The notes under the pieces: model-generated
What the model was told of the DNA's origin: nothing
Seen by the model: only the letters and a program-made list of their open reading frames with translations
Database searches by the model: none
NCBI RefSeq assembly: GCF_001500125.1
Contig: NZ_LQIV01000034.1
Span: 186,001-250,000, forward strand
Reading direction: 5' to 3'
DNA from: Mycobacterium sp. IS-1742
GTDB lineage: Bacteria; Actinomycetota; Actinomycetes; Mycobacteriales; Mycobacteriaceae
DNA: 64,000 nucleotides
Shown: positions 47,415-57,130 of the stretch, piece after piece
Numbering within the stretch: the stretch's first letter is position 1
Layout of the letters: every line of letters starts with the position of its first letter
Made by a program: the position numbers and the translations under genes

Positions 47415-49520
47415 GTGGCACAGAAGGACGTGTTGACCGACCTGAACAAGGTCCGCAACATCGGCATCATGGCGCACATCGACGCCGGTAAGACGACGAC
47501 GACCGAGCGCATCCTGTATTACACGGGTGTCAACTACAAGATCGGTGAGACGCACGACGGTGCATCGACCACCGACTGGATGGAACAGGAGCAGGAGCGC
47601 GGCATCACCATCACCTCCGCCGCGGTGACCTGCTTCTGGAACGACAACCAGATCAACATCATCGACACCCCCGGGCACGTCGACTTCACCGTCGAGGTGG
47701 AGCGCAGCCTCCGTGTGCTCGACGGCGCCGTTGCCGTGTTCGACGGCAAAGAGGGCGTCGAGCCGCAGTCCGAGCAGGTCTGGCGTCAGGCCGACAAGTA
47801 CGACGTGCCGCGCATCTGCTTCGTCAACAAGATGGACAAGCTGGGCGCGGACTTCTACTTCACCGTGCGCACCATCGAGGAGCGCCTCGGCGCGACCCCG
47901 CTGGTCATCCAGCTGCCGATCGGCGCCGAGAACGACTTCATCGGCATCATCGACCTGGTCGAGATGAAGGCCAAGGTCTGGCGCGGTGAGACCGCCCTCG
48001 GCGAGAAGTACGAGGTCGAGGACATCCCTGCCGATCTCGCCGACAAGGCCGACGAGTACCGCACCAAGCTGCTCGAGGCGGTCGCCGAGACCGACGAGGC
48101 GCTGCTGGAGAAGTACTTCGGTGGGGAAGAGCTCACGATCGACGAGATCAAGGGCGCGATCCGCAAGCTGACGGTCAACTCCGAGCTGTACCCGGTGCTG
48201 TGCGGCAGCGCGTTCAAGAACAAGGGTGTGCAGCCCATGCTCGACGCGGTCGTCGACTACCTGCCCTCACCGCTGGACGTCGAGTCCGTGCAGGGCCACG
48301 TGCCCAACAAAGAGGACGAGGTCATCACCCGCAAGCCGTCGGTCGACGAGCCCTTCTCGGCGCTGGCGTTCAAGATCGCGGTGCACCCGTTCTTCGGCAA
48401 GCTGACCTACGTCCGCGTCTACTCCGGCACCGTCGAGTCCGGTTCGCAGGTCATCAACTCCACCAAGGGCAAGAAGGAGCGGCTGGGCAAGCTGTTCCAG
48501 ATGCACGCCAACAAGGAGAACCCTGTCGAGCGTGCGTCGGCCGGCCACATCTACGCGGTCATCGGCCTCAAGGACACCACCACCGGTGACACCCTGAGCG
48601 ACGCGAACCAGCAGATCGTGCTCGAGTCGATGACCTTCCCCGATCCGGTGATCGAGGTGGCCATCGAGCCCAAGACCAAGAGCGACCAGGAGAAGCTCGG
48701 CACGGCGATCCAGAAGCTGGCCGAAGAGGATCCCACGTTCAAGGTGCACCTGGACCAGGAGACCGGCCAGACCGTCATCGGCGGCATGGGCGAGCTCCAT
48801 CTCGACATCCTCGTCGACCGCATGCGTCGCGAGTTCAAGGTCGAGGCCAACGTCGGCAAGCCCCAGGTGGCCTACCGCGAGACCATCAAGCGCAAGGTCG
48901 AGAAGGTCGAGTTCACCCACAAGAAGCAGACGGGTGGCTCCGGCCAGTTCGCGAAGGTGCTCATCGACCTCGAGCCGTTCAGCGGCGAGGACGGTGCCAC
49001 CTACGAGTTCGAGAACAAGGTCACCGGTGGCCGCATCCCGCGCGAGTACATCCCGTCGGTGGATGCCGGTGCGCAGGACGCCATGCAGTACGGCGTGCTC
49101 GCCGGCTACCCGCTGGTGAACATCAAGGTGACCCTGCTCGACGGCGCCTACCACGAGGTCGACTCGTCGGAGATGGCGTTCAAGGTCGCCGGTTCGCAGG
49201 TCTTGAAGAAGGCCGCGCAGGCGGCTCAGCCGGTGATCCTCGAGCCGATCATGGCCGTCGAGGTGACCACACCCGAGGACTACATGGGTGAGGTGATCGG
49301 CGATTTGAACTCCCGCCGTGGTCAGATCCAGGCCATGGAGGAGCGGGCCGGTGCGCGCGTCGTCAAGGCGCAAGTGCCGCTGTCGGAGATGTTCGGCTAC
49401 GTCGGCGACCTTCGGTCGAAGACCCAGGGCCGGGCGAACTACTCCATGGTGTTCGACTCGTACGCCGAGGTTCCGGCGAACGTGTCGAAGGAGATCATCG
49501 CGAAGGCGACGGGTCAGTAA
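47415..49520 (+). CDS. fusA: Elongation factor G
   Basis: A 701-residue translocase GTPase. G1 AHIDAGKTTTTERIL (about 18-32), switch-II DTPGHVDF, NKMD, then domains II-V including the RGQIQAMEERAGARVV region near the C-terminus. It drives tRNA/mRNA translocation and ribosome recycling. GTG 47415, the usual mycobacterial start. Third gene of the str operon. Confidence 0.98.
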   Translation: MAQKDVLTDLNKVRNIGIMAHIDAGKTTTTERILYYTGVNYKIGETHDGASTTDWMEQEQERGITITSAAVTCFWNDNQINIIDTPGHVDFTVEVERSLRVLDGAVAVFDGKEGVEPQSEQVWRQADKYDVPRICFVNKMDKLGADFYFTVRTIEERLGATPLVIQLPIGAENDFIGIIDLVEMKAKVWRGETALGEKYEVEDIPADLADKADEYRTKLLEAVAETDEALLEKYFGGEELTIDEIKGAIRKLTVNSELYPVLCGSAFKNKGVQPMLDAVVDYLPSPLDVESVQGHVPNKEDEVITRKPSVDEPFSALAFKIAVHPFFGKLTYVRVYSGTVESGSQVINSTKGKKERLGKLFQMHANKENPVERASAGHIYAVIGLKDTTTGDTLSDANQQIVLESMTFPDPVIEVAIEPKTKSDQEKLGTAIQKLAEEDPTFKVHLDQETGQTVIGGMGELHLDILVDRMRREFKVEANVGKPQVAYRETIKRKVEKVEFTHKKQTGGSGQFAKVLIDLEPFSGEDGATYEFENKVTGGRIPREYIPSVDAGAQDAMQYGVLAGYPLVNIKVTLLDGAYHEVDSSEMAFKVAGSQVLKKAAQAAQPVILEPIMAVEVTTPEDYMGEVIGDLNSRRGQIQAMEERAGARVVKAQVPLSEMFGYVGDLRSKTQGRANYSMVFDSYAEVPANVSKEIIAKATGQ

Positions 49521-49595
49521 CCGTCTCTTCACGGACCACAACTGAACAAACCAACCTGCTGTAACAAGCACCAACAAGTCCAGGAGGACACAGAA

Positions 49596-50786
<1,191 letters not shown>

Positions 50787-50797
50787 GACCAGTACGC

Positions 50798-50833
50798 CGA
50801 AGCGGCGCTCACCTTCGGGTGGGCGCCGTTTCG
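50798..50833 (+). terminator. Terminator after tuf
   Basis: CGAAGCGGCGCTCACC (50798-50813) pairs with GGTGGGCGCCGTTTCG (50818-50833) around a TTCG tetraloop, with two G-T wobble positions. No long T-run follows. Confidence 0.85.
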
Positions 50834-50923
50834 CGTTCCCGGGGCAGGCGCGTAACGCGGACGGGCGCCGGTCCGATGATCTTCGCAGTGGCCGTGTGTG
50901 GGCCGGGAAGGTTGGGGTTTTTC

Positions 50924-51751
50924 GTGTTTCGTCGTCTTCATGCATTGGCCGGTGCCGTCGCACTCGGTGGCGCCGCGCTGATCGGGTTGGCCGGCACCGC
51001 GAACGCCCAGCCACAGTGCCCCGACGTCCACTGGATCGGCGCCGCCGGATCCGGTGAGCGTGGCGCCGAGGTGTCGATGAACGACGGCATGGGCCGCGTC
51101 ATCTCCCGTTCCCGCGCCGACCTGCAGCAGTTCGTCCAGAGTGACGGCCGCACCATGACCGCCGAAGCCGTCGTGTACCCGGCGACCGAGGTGCCCGAGG
51201 ACGGCGGGATCCTCGACTGGGCCGGCTTCATCAGCAGCGTCGACGCCGGCACCGCCGCGCTGGCCAACCAGTACGCGACGTTCGTGCAGCAGTGCCCGAC
51301 CAGCAAGGTGGTGCTGGCCGGATACTCCCAGGGCGCCATGGTCGTCCACCGCAACCTGCACACCCTCGGCGCCAGCCCCAACTTCGCCGGCGCGCTGCTG
51401 ATCGCCGACGGCGACCGGCTGCCGACCGACCCCACCTACAACCTCGGTTCGGTCACCGCGGTCCCCGGCGCCGGGAAGGGCGTCGCCCAGGACTGGCCGA
51501 TCCTGGCGCACGCACCCGCGCCGCTGCCGCCGCACGTCGGTGCCCGCACGATCAGCGTCTGCGAACTGGGCGACGCGGTCTGCGACTACGACCCCGACGC
51601 CGAAGAGGTGACGGCCACGGGCGTGGCCGTCCACACCAGCTACGCCCGGGCGACCGGTGGCGGATACACCTGGACAGCACCGCTCTATCAGCTGCTCGGC
51701 CCGGCGGCGGCCGCCGAACCCGTCGACACCGTCACCGTTGCGGCGGGCTGA
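50924..51751 (+). CDS. Secreted cutinase-family hydrolase
   Basis: A 275-residue exported serine hydrolase. A signal peptide (cleavage near ANA-QPQ, about residue 30) leads to the cutinase core: PDVHWIGAAGSGERG, nucleophile elbow GYSQGA (about residue 136) and a DxxC...H end, VCDYDPDAEEVTATGVAVHTSYA. Mycobacterial cutinases are esterases or phospholipases of the envelope. The start is GTG 50924; a longer in-frame ATG at 50876 would spoil the signal peptide. It lies alone behind the str operon. Confidence 0.8.
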   Translation: MFRRLHALAGAVALGGAALIGLAGTANAQPQCPDVHWIGAAGSGERGAEVSMNDGMGRVISRSRADLQQFVQSDGRTMTAEAVVYPATEVPEDGGILDWAGFISSVDAGTAALANQYATFVQQCPTSKVVLAGYSQGAMVVHRNLHTLGASPNFAGALLIADGDRLPTDPTYNLGSVTAVPGAGKGVAQDWPILAHAPAPLPPHVGARTISVCELGDAVCDYDPDAEEVTATGVAVHTSYARATGGGYTWTAPLYQLLGPAAAAEPVDTVTVAAG

Positions 51752-51833
51752 GATTCTCGGGCTGTTCGCCACGCCTGCAGGCACCTTCACCGGCTAGTCT
51801 GTGTTCGCCCGCGCGACCCACAGGAGCATGGCC

Positions 51834-52661
51834 ATGTCGACCTTCTGGCGCTACATCCGCATCCAGCTCTTCGTGCTGCTGTGCGGCATCGTCGGTCCGA
51901 TCTTCCTCGCCATCTACTTCATGACCGGGCCGGACCCGATGCTGGAGTGGATGTTCTGGACGGGTCTGCTCATCACCGCCGCGGACGTGCTGATCGCCCT
52001 GGGCATCACCGCGTTCGGCGCCCACTCGGCCGCGAAGACCGCCGAACTCGAGGCGCGTGGTGTGCTGGCGCTCGCGCAGATCACCGGGATCCATGAGACG
52101 AACACCCGGATCAACGAACAGCCGCTGGTGAAACTCGACCTGTCCATCACCGGCCCGGGCCTGACACCGTTCACCGCCCAGGACCGGGTGGTGGCCTCGG
52201 TGTCCCGCCTGCCGATGATCACCAACCGCACACTCGTCGCGATCGTCGACCCGACCACCAACGAGTATCAGATCGACTGGGAGAGAAGCGCTCTGGTGGG
52301 GGGTCTGATGCCTGCGACGTTCACCGTGTCCGAGGACAACCACACCTACGACCTCACCGGGCAGTCCGGTCCGCTGCTGGAGATCCTGCAGATCCTCAAG
52401 ACGCACGGCATCGGGATGAACAACATGGTGGACCTGCGCGCGAATCCGTCCGCGCGGCAACAGGTCCAGGCCATCGTCCGGCGGGCCGCCGCACAGCAGA
52501 TGCCCGCGCCCGCGACCATGGCGCCGCCCGCCCCGGGCGGCGCGCCGACGGGTCCGTCGACCGCACAGCGTCTGCAGGAACTCGAGACGCTGCGCGCGAC
52601 GGGCGCCATCACCGACGCCGAGTACGCGGCGAAACGTCAGCAGATCATCGAAGCCCTGTAG
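51834..52661 (+). CDS. SHOCT-domain membrane protein
   Basis: A 275-residue protein with two N-terminal helices (about 5-27 and 34-56), a cytosolic or exposed middle domain rich in beta-strands, a proline-rich linker (PAPATMAPPAPGGAPTGPS) and a C-terminal SHOCT motif (about 243-275, LQELETLRATGAITDAEYAAKRQQII), the short helical pair often found at protein ends as an oligomerisation element. ATG 51834 is seven bases after AGGAG; ATG 51828 is too close to it. Its stop abuts the stop of the USP gene with no gap. Function unknown. Confidence 0.75.
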   Translation: MSTFWRYIRIQLFVLLCGIVGPIFLAIYFMTGPDPMLEWMFWTGLLITAADVLIALGITAFGAHSAAKTAELEARGVLALAQITGIHETNTRINEQPLVKLDLSITGPGLTPFTAQDRVVASVSRLPMITNRTLVAIVDPTTNEYQIDWERSALVGGLMPATFTVSEDNHTYDLTGQSGPLLEILQILKTHGIGMNNMVDLRANPSARQQVQAIVRRAAAQQMPAPATMAPPAPGGAPTGPSTAQRLQELETLRATGAITDAEYAAKRQQIIEAL

Positions 52662-53495
52662 TCAGGGACCCGGCACCACCAGCACCGGTCGGTGCGCCCC
52701 GCGCAACGTCGCGCGGGCGACGCTGCCGAGCAGAACCTGGCGGATCGCGGACTGGCCGCGCGAACCCACCACGATCGCCGCGGCCCTGCGGTGTGCGGCC
52801 AGACCGGTCAACGCGTCGGCGACGGCGTGTTCCTTGGCTCCCGACGGCGCGTCGATGTGTTCGGTGGCGACACCCTCGGGCGGCGCCTCGGTGACACCCT
52901 GCCCGATCGACGCCACGACGATCTCGCGGCCGGGAAAGAGATGCTGGGCGGCCGCCAGCGCGGTCCTGGCGCCACCGGACCCGTCCCAACCGACGACGAC
53001 GGGACCGTCGGCCAGCGCGTCGTACTCGTCGGCCAGCATGGGTGCCGGTGCGACCAGCGTGGGCCGCGATGCGTAGTGCACGGCCGTGTCCGACACGCTG
53101 CCCATCAGTGCCTGGGCGCCGCCGAGCCCGCGCGAGCCGACCAGCAGGACGTCCGCCGACACCTGCTCGGCCAGCTGCGCGAGCACCAAACCCTCACCGC
53201 CCCATGACCTTTTGACCAGCGGTTCGGCGTCCAGGCCGGCGGCCCGGGCCAGGGTGGTGCCGGTGGCCGCGATGCGCTGGGCTTCGCGTTCGCCTTCCTG
53301 TTCCGTGCGCTCGACGAGTTCGTTGGCGCTGCCGACGATGGCCCGCAGGCGCCGGCGCACCGGCTCGCTGGCGAACGGCGGCGTCCAGAGCTGCGCCACC
53401 CAGGCGTGGGCCTGCGGCAGCAGTGTGCCCCCCACTTCGATCGCGGCGGTGGCGGCCGGTGAGCCGTCGTATCCGATGAGCACGCCGAGCGCCAT
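52662..53495 (-). CDS. Tandem universal stress protein
   Basis: A 277-residue protein with two USP domains (about 1-148 and 158-277). Each has the ATP-binding pattern: GYDGSPAA at the first strand and LLVGSRGLGGAQALMGSVS in the first domain; VVGWDGSGGA and IVVGSRGQSAIRQVLLGSVA in the second. Tandem USPs bind ATP and are often induced by hypoxia or stress in mycobacteria. ATG 53495. It is divergent from the mycofactocin-type SDR, 120 bases away. Confidence 0.88.
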   Translation of the reverse strand: MALGVLIGYDGSPAATAAIEVGGTLLPQAHAWVAQLWTPPFASEPVRRRLRAIVGSANELVERTEQEGEREAQRIAATGTTLARAAGLDAEPLVKRSWGGEGLVLAQLAEQVSADVLLVGSRGLGGAQALMGSVSDTAVHYASRPTLVAPAPMLADEYDALADGPVVVGWDGSGGARTALAAAQHLFPGREIVVASIGQGVTEAPPEGVATEHIDAPSGAKEHAVADALTGLAAHRRAAAIVVGSRGQSAIRQVLLGSVARATLRGAHRPVLVVPGP

Positions 53496-53557
53496 GGGAC
53501 CTCCCTCGATTTCGACCGATCGTATGCGTCGGAGGCGCGGCGGTCACGCACCGTTCC

Positions 53558-53571
53558 TAGAACACGTTCCA
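53558..53571. promoter_or_regulatory. KstR-like operator upstream of SDR gene
   Basis: TAGAACACGTTCCA matches the KstR consensus TnnAACnnGTTnnA (the cholesterol-catabolism repressor of mycobacteria) at every fixed position. It lies 45 bases upstream of the SDR start at 53616. I recall Rv0687 being listed among KstR-controlled genes. Confidence 0.6.
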
Positions 53572-53615
53572 GTTCTGCTGTTAGCCTGTCGGCAGTCTGA
53601 TCGAAAGGAGCGTCG

Positions 53616-54470
53616 GTGAGCGCAGTTGAGGGCCCGCTGGCCGGTCGGGTCGCGTTGATCACCGGGGCCGCCCGGGGCCAGGGACGCGCACACGCCGTCC
53701 GCCTCGCCACCGAGGGCGCCGACATCATCGCGATCGACATCTGCGCTCCGGTGCACGAGACCATCACCTATCCCGCCGCCACGGCCGAGGACCTCGCCGA
53801 GACGGTCCGCGCGGTCGAGTCGACGGGACGCAAGGTGCTCGCCCGTGAGGTCGACGTCCGGGACCTCGCCGCGCTCGAGCAGGTGGTCGCCGACGGCGTC
53901 GAACAGTTCGGCCGGCTCGACATCCTGGTGGCCAACGCCGGCGTGCTCAGTTGGGGCCGGCTGTGGGAGATGTCGGAAGACCAGTGGGACGCCGTCATCG
54001 AGGTCAACCTCAACGGCACGTGGAAGACCATCCGCGCCGTGGTGCCCGCGATGATCGAAGCGGGCAACGGCGGGTCGATCATCATCGTGAGTTCCTCGGC
54101 GGGCCTCAAGGCGACCCCGGGCAACGGCCACTACGCGGCGTCCAAGCACGGCCTGACGGCGCTGACGAACGGGTTGGCGCTCGAGGCCGGGGAGTACGGC
54201 ATCCGGGTCAACTCCATCCACCCGTACTCCATCGACACCCCGATGATCGAGCGCGACGCGATGATGGAGATCTTCGCCAAGCATCCGAGCTACCTGCACA
54301 GCTTCGCGCCCATGCCGCTGCACCGGGTGGACAAGGACGGCAAGAAGGGCCTGCAGGAGTTCATGACGGCAGAAGAGGTCGCCGACGTGGTGGCCTGGCT
54401 GGCCGGTGACGGGTCGGCCACGCTGTCCGGCAGCCAGATCGCCGTCGACCGCGGCGTGATGAAGTACTGA
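53616..54470 (+). CDS. Mycofactocin-type short-chain dehydrogenase (Rv0687-like)
   Basis: A 284-residue SDR: cofactor motif LITGAARGQGRAHAV (about 14-28), DIC ahead of an insertion APVHETITYPAATAEDLAETV near the NAD site, NAGVLSWG, Ser in SSSAGLKATPG and the YAASK catalytic pair. The insertion is the hallmark of mycofactocin-coupled SDRs, thought to hold NAD(H) permanently and pass electrons to mycofactocin. It sits 7 kb from mftA, as Rv0687 does. GTG 53616 has AAAGGAG eight bases before it. Substrate likely an alcohol or steroid, given the KstR-like site. Confidence 0.85.
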   Translation: MSAVEGPLAGRVALITGAARGQGRAHAVRLATEGADIIAIDICAPVHETITYPAATAEDLAETVRAVESTGRKVLAREVDVRDLAALEQVVADGVEQFGRLDILVANAGVLSWGRLWEMSEDQWDAVIEVNLNGTWKTIRAVVPAMIEAGNGGSIIIVSSSAGLKATPGNGHYAASKHGLTALTNGLALEAGEYGIRVNSIHPYSIDTPMIERDAMMEIFAKHPSYLHSFAPMPLHRVDKDGKKGLQEFMTAEEVADVVAWLAGDGSATLSGSQIAVDRGVMKY

Positions 54471-54471
54471 G

Positions 54472-55698
54472 CTAAGACCGAGCCGCCAGTACGTCCGCGA
54501 ATAGCGAGACGGCCCAATCGATTTCGGCGGCGGTGATGACCAGCGGCGGGGCGAATCGCAACGTCGAGCCGTGGGTGTCCTTGACCAGCACCCCGCGTTC
54601 GGCCAGGGCGAGACTGATCTGCTTACCGGTACCCAGCGCCGGGTCGACGTCGACACCGGCCCACAGCCCCTTGCCGCGCACCGCCACGACACCGCCTCCG
54701 ACGAGGTCCCCCAGCCGTGCGTGCAGATGCTCGCCGAGTTCTGCTGCGCGGGCTTGGAATTCACCGGTGCGCAGGAGGTCGATCACCGTCGAGCCGACCG
54801 CGGCCGCCAGTGGGTTGCCGCCGAAGGTGGAGCCGTGCTCGCCGGGATGCAGCACGCCCAGCACGTCGCGGTCGCCCACCACGGCCGACAGGGGGAGGAC
54901 GCCACCGCCCAGCGCCTTGCCGAGCAGGTACAGATCGGGCACCACGCCCCAGTGGTCGCACGCGAATGTGCGCCCGGTGCGCGCGAGGCCCGATTGGATC
55001 TCGTCGGCGATCAGCAGCACACCCCGTTCGGTGCAGACGCGGCGCACTCTCGGCAGGTAATCGTCGGGCGGGACGACGATCCCGGCCTCACCTTGGATCG
55101 GTTCCAGCAGCACCGCGACGGTGTGGTCGTCGACGGCGGCGGCCAGTGCGTCGGCGTCACCGAACGGCACGGCGCGGAAACCCGGTGTGTACGGGCCGAA
55201 ACCGCGGCGCGCGCAGTCGTCGTCGGAGAAACTGATGATCGTGGTGGTGCGGCCGTGGAAGTTGTTGCGCGCCACGATGATGGTGCCCAGGCCGGCGGGT
55301 ACGCCCTTGACGTCGGTGCCCCATTTGCGGGCCACCTTGATGCCGCTCTCGACGGCCTCGGCGCCGCTGTTCATCGGCAACACCATGTCCTTGCCGCACA
55401 GCCCGGCCAGCGCCTGGCAGAACGGGGCCAGCCGGTCGGAGTGGAAGGCGCGGCTGACCAGCGTGACGGCGTCGAGTTGGGCGTGGGCGGCGTCGATGAT
55501 CCGCGGGTGGCGGTGGCCGAAGTTCACCGCGGAGTACGCGGCCAGGCAGTCGAGGTAGCGCCGCCCCTCCACGTCGGTGATCCAGGCGCCCTCCGCGGTG
55601 GCGGCCACCACCGGCAGCGGGGAGTAGTTGTGCGCGACGTGGCGGCGATCGGCGGCGATCACCGCGTCGGTAGCGGTCCTGTGATCGGCGACGGTCAT
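54472..55698 (-). CDS. rocD: Ornithine aminotransferase
   Basis: A 408-residue PLP enzyme of the class-III aminotransferases: VEGRRYLDCLAAYSAVNFGHRHP, MNSGAEAVESGIKVARKWG, EPIQGEAGIVVPP, IADEIQSGLARTG and the PLP-lysine in LLGKALGGGVLPLSA. It converts ornithine and 2-oxoglutarate to glutamate semialdehyde. ATG 55698 overlaps the ddaH stop by 4 bases. The gene is intact here, whereas I recall it as split into rocD1/rocD2 in M. tuberculosis H37Rv. Confidence 0.9.
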   Translation of the reverse strand: MTVADHRTATDAVIAADRRHVAHNYSPLPVVAATAEGAWITDVEGRRYLDCLAAYSAVNFGHRHPRIIDAAHAQLDAVTLVSRAFHSDRLAPFCQALAGLCGKDMVLPMNSGAEAVESGIKVARKWGTDVKGVPAGLGTIIVARNNFHGRTTTIISFSDDDCARRGFGPYTPGFRAVPFGDADALAAAVDDHTVAVLLEPIQGEAGIVVPPDDYLPRVRRVCTERGVLLIADEIQSGLARTGRTFACDHWGVVPDLYLLGKALGGGVLPLSAVVGDRDVLGVLHPGEHGSTFGGNPLAAAVGSTVIDLLRTGEFQARAAELGEHLHARLGDLVGGGVVAVRGKGLWAGVDVDPALGTGKQISLALAERGVLVKDTHGSTLRFAPPLVITAAEIDWAVSLFADVLAARS

Positions 55699-56513
55699 GG
55701 ATGCACCTCCAGCGTGCAGCATTTGACGGAACCGCCGCCCTTGAGCAGTTCGGACAGGTCGACGCCGACGGGGTCGAAGCCCGCCGCCCGCAGTTGCCCG
55801 GCGAAGCCGGTCGCCGCGGCGGGCAGCACGACGTTGCGGCCGTCGGAGACCGCGTTGAGGCCGAGGACGTGGGCATCGGCGGCGCCGACCTCGATCGCGT
55901 CGGGGAACAGGGCCCGCAGGAGCGCGACCGAGGCGCTGTCGAAGGCCGGCGGGTGGAACGCGACCGTCGTGTCGTCGAGCACGGCGAGTGCGGTGTCGAG
56001 GTGGTAGAACCGCGGGTCGACGAGTTCGAGGCTGACGACGGGCAGGCCGACCGCCGCTCCGATCTCGTGATGCGCCCGGATGTCGGTGCGAAAACCGTGT
56101 CCGGCCAACAGGACCCGCCCTGCGAGAAGAAGATCGCCCTGGCCCTCGTTGACGTGCTCGGTGCGCACCGGGACGTAGCCGTGGCGGGTCATCCATTCGG
56201 CGTAGGCGGGCTCTTCGGCGGCGCGCTGCGGGTGGGCGAACCGGGCGACCACCGCGTGACCGCCGACGAGAAGTCCGCCGTTGGCCGTATAGACCATGTC
56301 GGGGAGGCCGGCGATTGGCTCGAGCAGTTCCACGGTGTGGCCGAGTTCCTTGTAGGTGCGGCGCAGGGTGTCCCACTGGTCCATGGCGCGGTGGGTGTCG
56401 ACCGTCGCGGTGGGATCCATCCACGGGTTGATCGCGTATTCGACGGCGAAGAAGGTCGGCGGGGTCATCGCATAGTGGCGGACCCGCGGCGTGCGGGTGA
56501 CCGGGAACGGCAT
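55695..56513 (-). CDS. ddaH: Dimethylargininase/arginine-deiminase-like hydrolase
   Basis: A 272-residue amidinotransferase-fold enzyme: MVYTANGGLLVGG, DLLLAGRVLLAGHGFRTD with the guanidino-binding Asp, the histidine in VDPRFYHLDTAL and the nucleophilic cysteine in GGGSVKCCTLEV at the C-terminus. Such enzymes make citrulline from dimethylarginine or arginine, or act on ornithine as cyclodeaminase-like relatives. With rocD it forms an arginine/ornithine module, as Rv2323c does beside rocD in M. tuberculosis. ATG 56513. Confidence 0.82.
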   Translation of the reverse strand: MPFPVTRTPRVRHYAMTPPTFFAVEYAINPWMDPTATVDTHRAMDQWDTLRRTYKELGHTVELLEPIAGLPDMVYTANGGLLVGGHAVVARFAHPQRAAEEPAYAEWMTRHGYVPVRTEHVNEGQGDLLLAGRVLLAGHGFRTDIRAHHEIGAAVGLPVVSLELVDPRFYHLDTALAVLDDTTVAFHPPAFDSASVALLRALFPDAIEVGAADAHVLGLNAVSDGRNVVLPAAATGFAGQLRAAGFDPVGVDLSELLKGGGSVKCCTLEVHP

Positions 56514-56625
56514 GGATCGACGATAGGTGGGCGTTCACATGCAAACAATCGCCGGATATTGCGCGTTGAGGCACGATCTGTTGTGCTGAGGCCGTCTCAG
56601 TGGTGATTTGTTGCGCGGGAGGGTC

Positions 56626-57072
56626 ATGGACCGGCTGGACCACATCGATGAACGCATCCTGGCCGAACTCAACGAGCATGCGCGCGCCACGTTCGCCGAG
56701 ATCGGTCAGCGGGTCAACCTGTCGGCGCCCGCGGTCAAGCGCCGGGTGGACCGGATGCTCGACGACGGTGTGATCCGCGGCTTCACCACCGTCGTGGACC
56801 GTAACGCGCTGGGCTGGAACACCGAGGCCTACGTGCTGGTGTTCTGCCACGGAACCATTGCGCCGGAACGACTTCGGGCGGCGTGGGTGGACATCCCGGA
56901 GGTGGTCAGCGCGGCGACGGTCACCGGCACCGCCGACGCCGTGCTGCACGTGCTCGCCCGCGATATGCGCCACCTCGAGGAGGCACTGGAACGCATCCGT
57001 TCCAGCGCCGACATCGAGCGCAGCGAGAGCATCGTGGTGCTGTCGAACCTCATCGAGCGCGCGCTGCCCTGA
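56626..57072 (+). CDS. Lrp/AsnC-family regulator
   Basis: A 148-residue regulator: N-terminal helix-turn-helix (about 4-52, LDHIDERILAELNEHARATFAEIGQRVNLSAPAVKRRVDRM) and a C-terminal RAM ligand domain with VSAATVTGTADAVLHVLARD. Divergent from ddaH-rocD with 112 bases between, so it probably senses an amino acid (arginine or ornithine) and controls that pair. ATG 56626 has GGGAGGG just before it. Confidence 0.88.
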   Translation: MDRLDHIDERILAELNEHARATFAEIGQRVNLSAPAVKRRVDRMLDDGVIRGFTTVVDRNALGWNTEAYVLVFCHGTIAPERLRAAWVDIPEVVSAATVTGTADAVLHVLARDMRHLEEALERIRSSADIERSESIVVLSNLIERALP

Positions 57073-57130
57073 GTTACCCGAATCACAGGGTGGCGTACCG
57101 ATCCGGCGACCCATCGTGTACAACCACCAC

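Noticed and set aside
56514..56625. Possible Lrp box GCAAACAATCGCCGGATATTGC
   Set aside because: Only the outer four bases pair well; too weak to list as a site.
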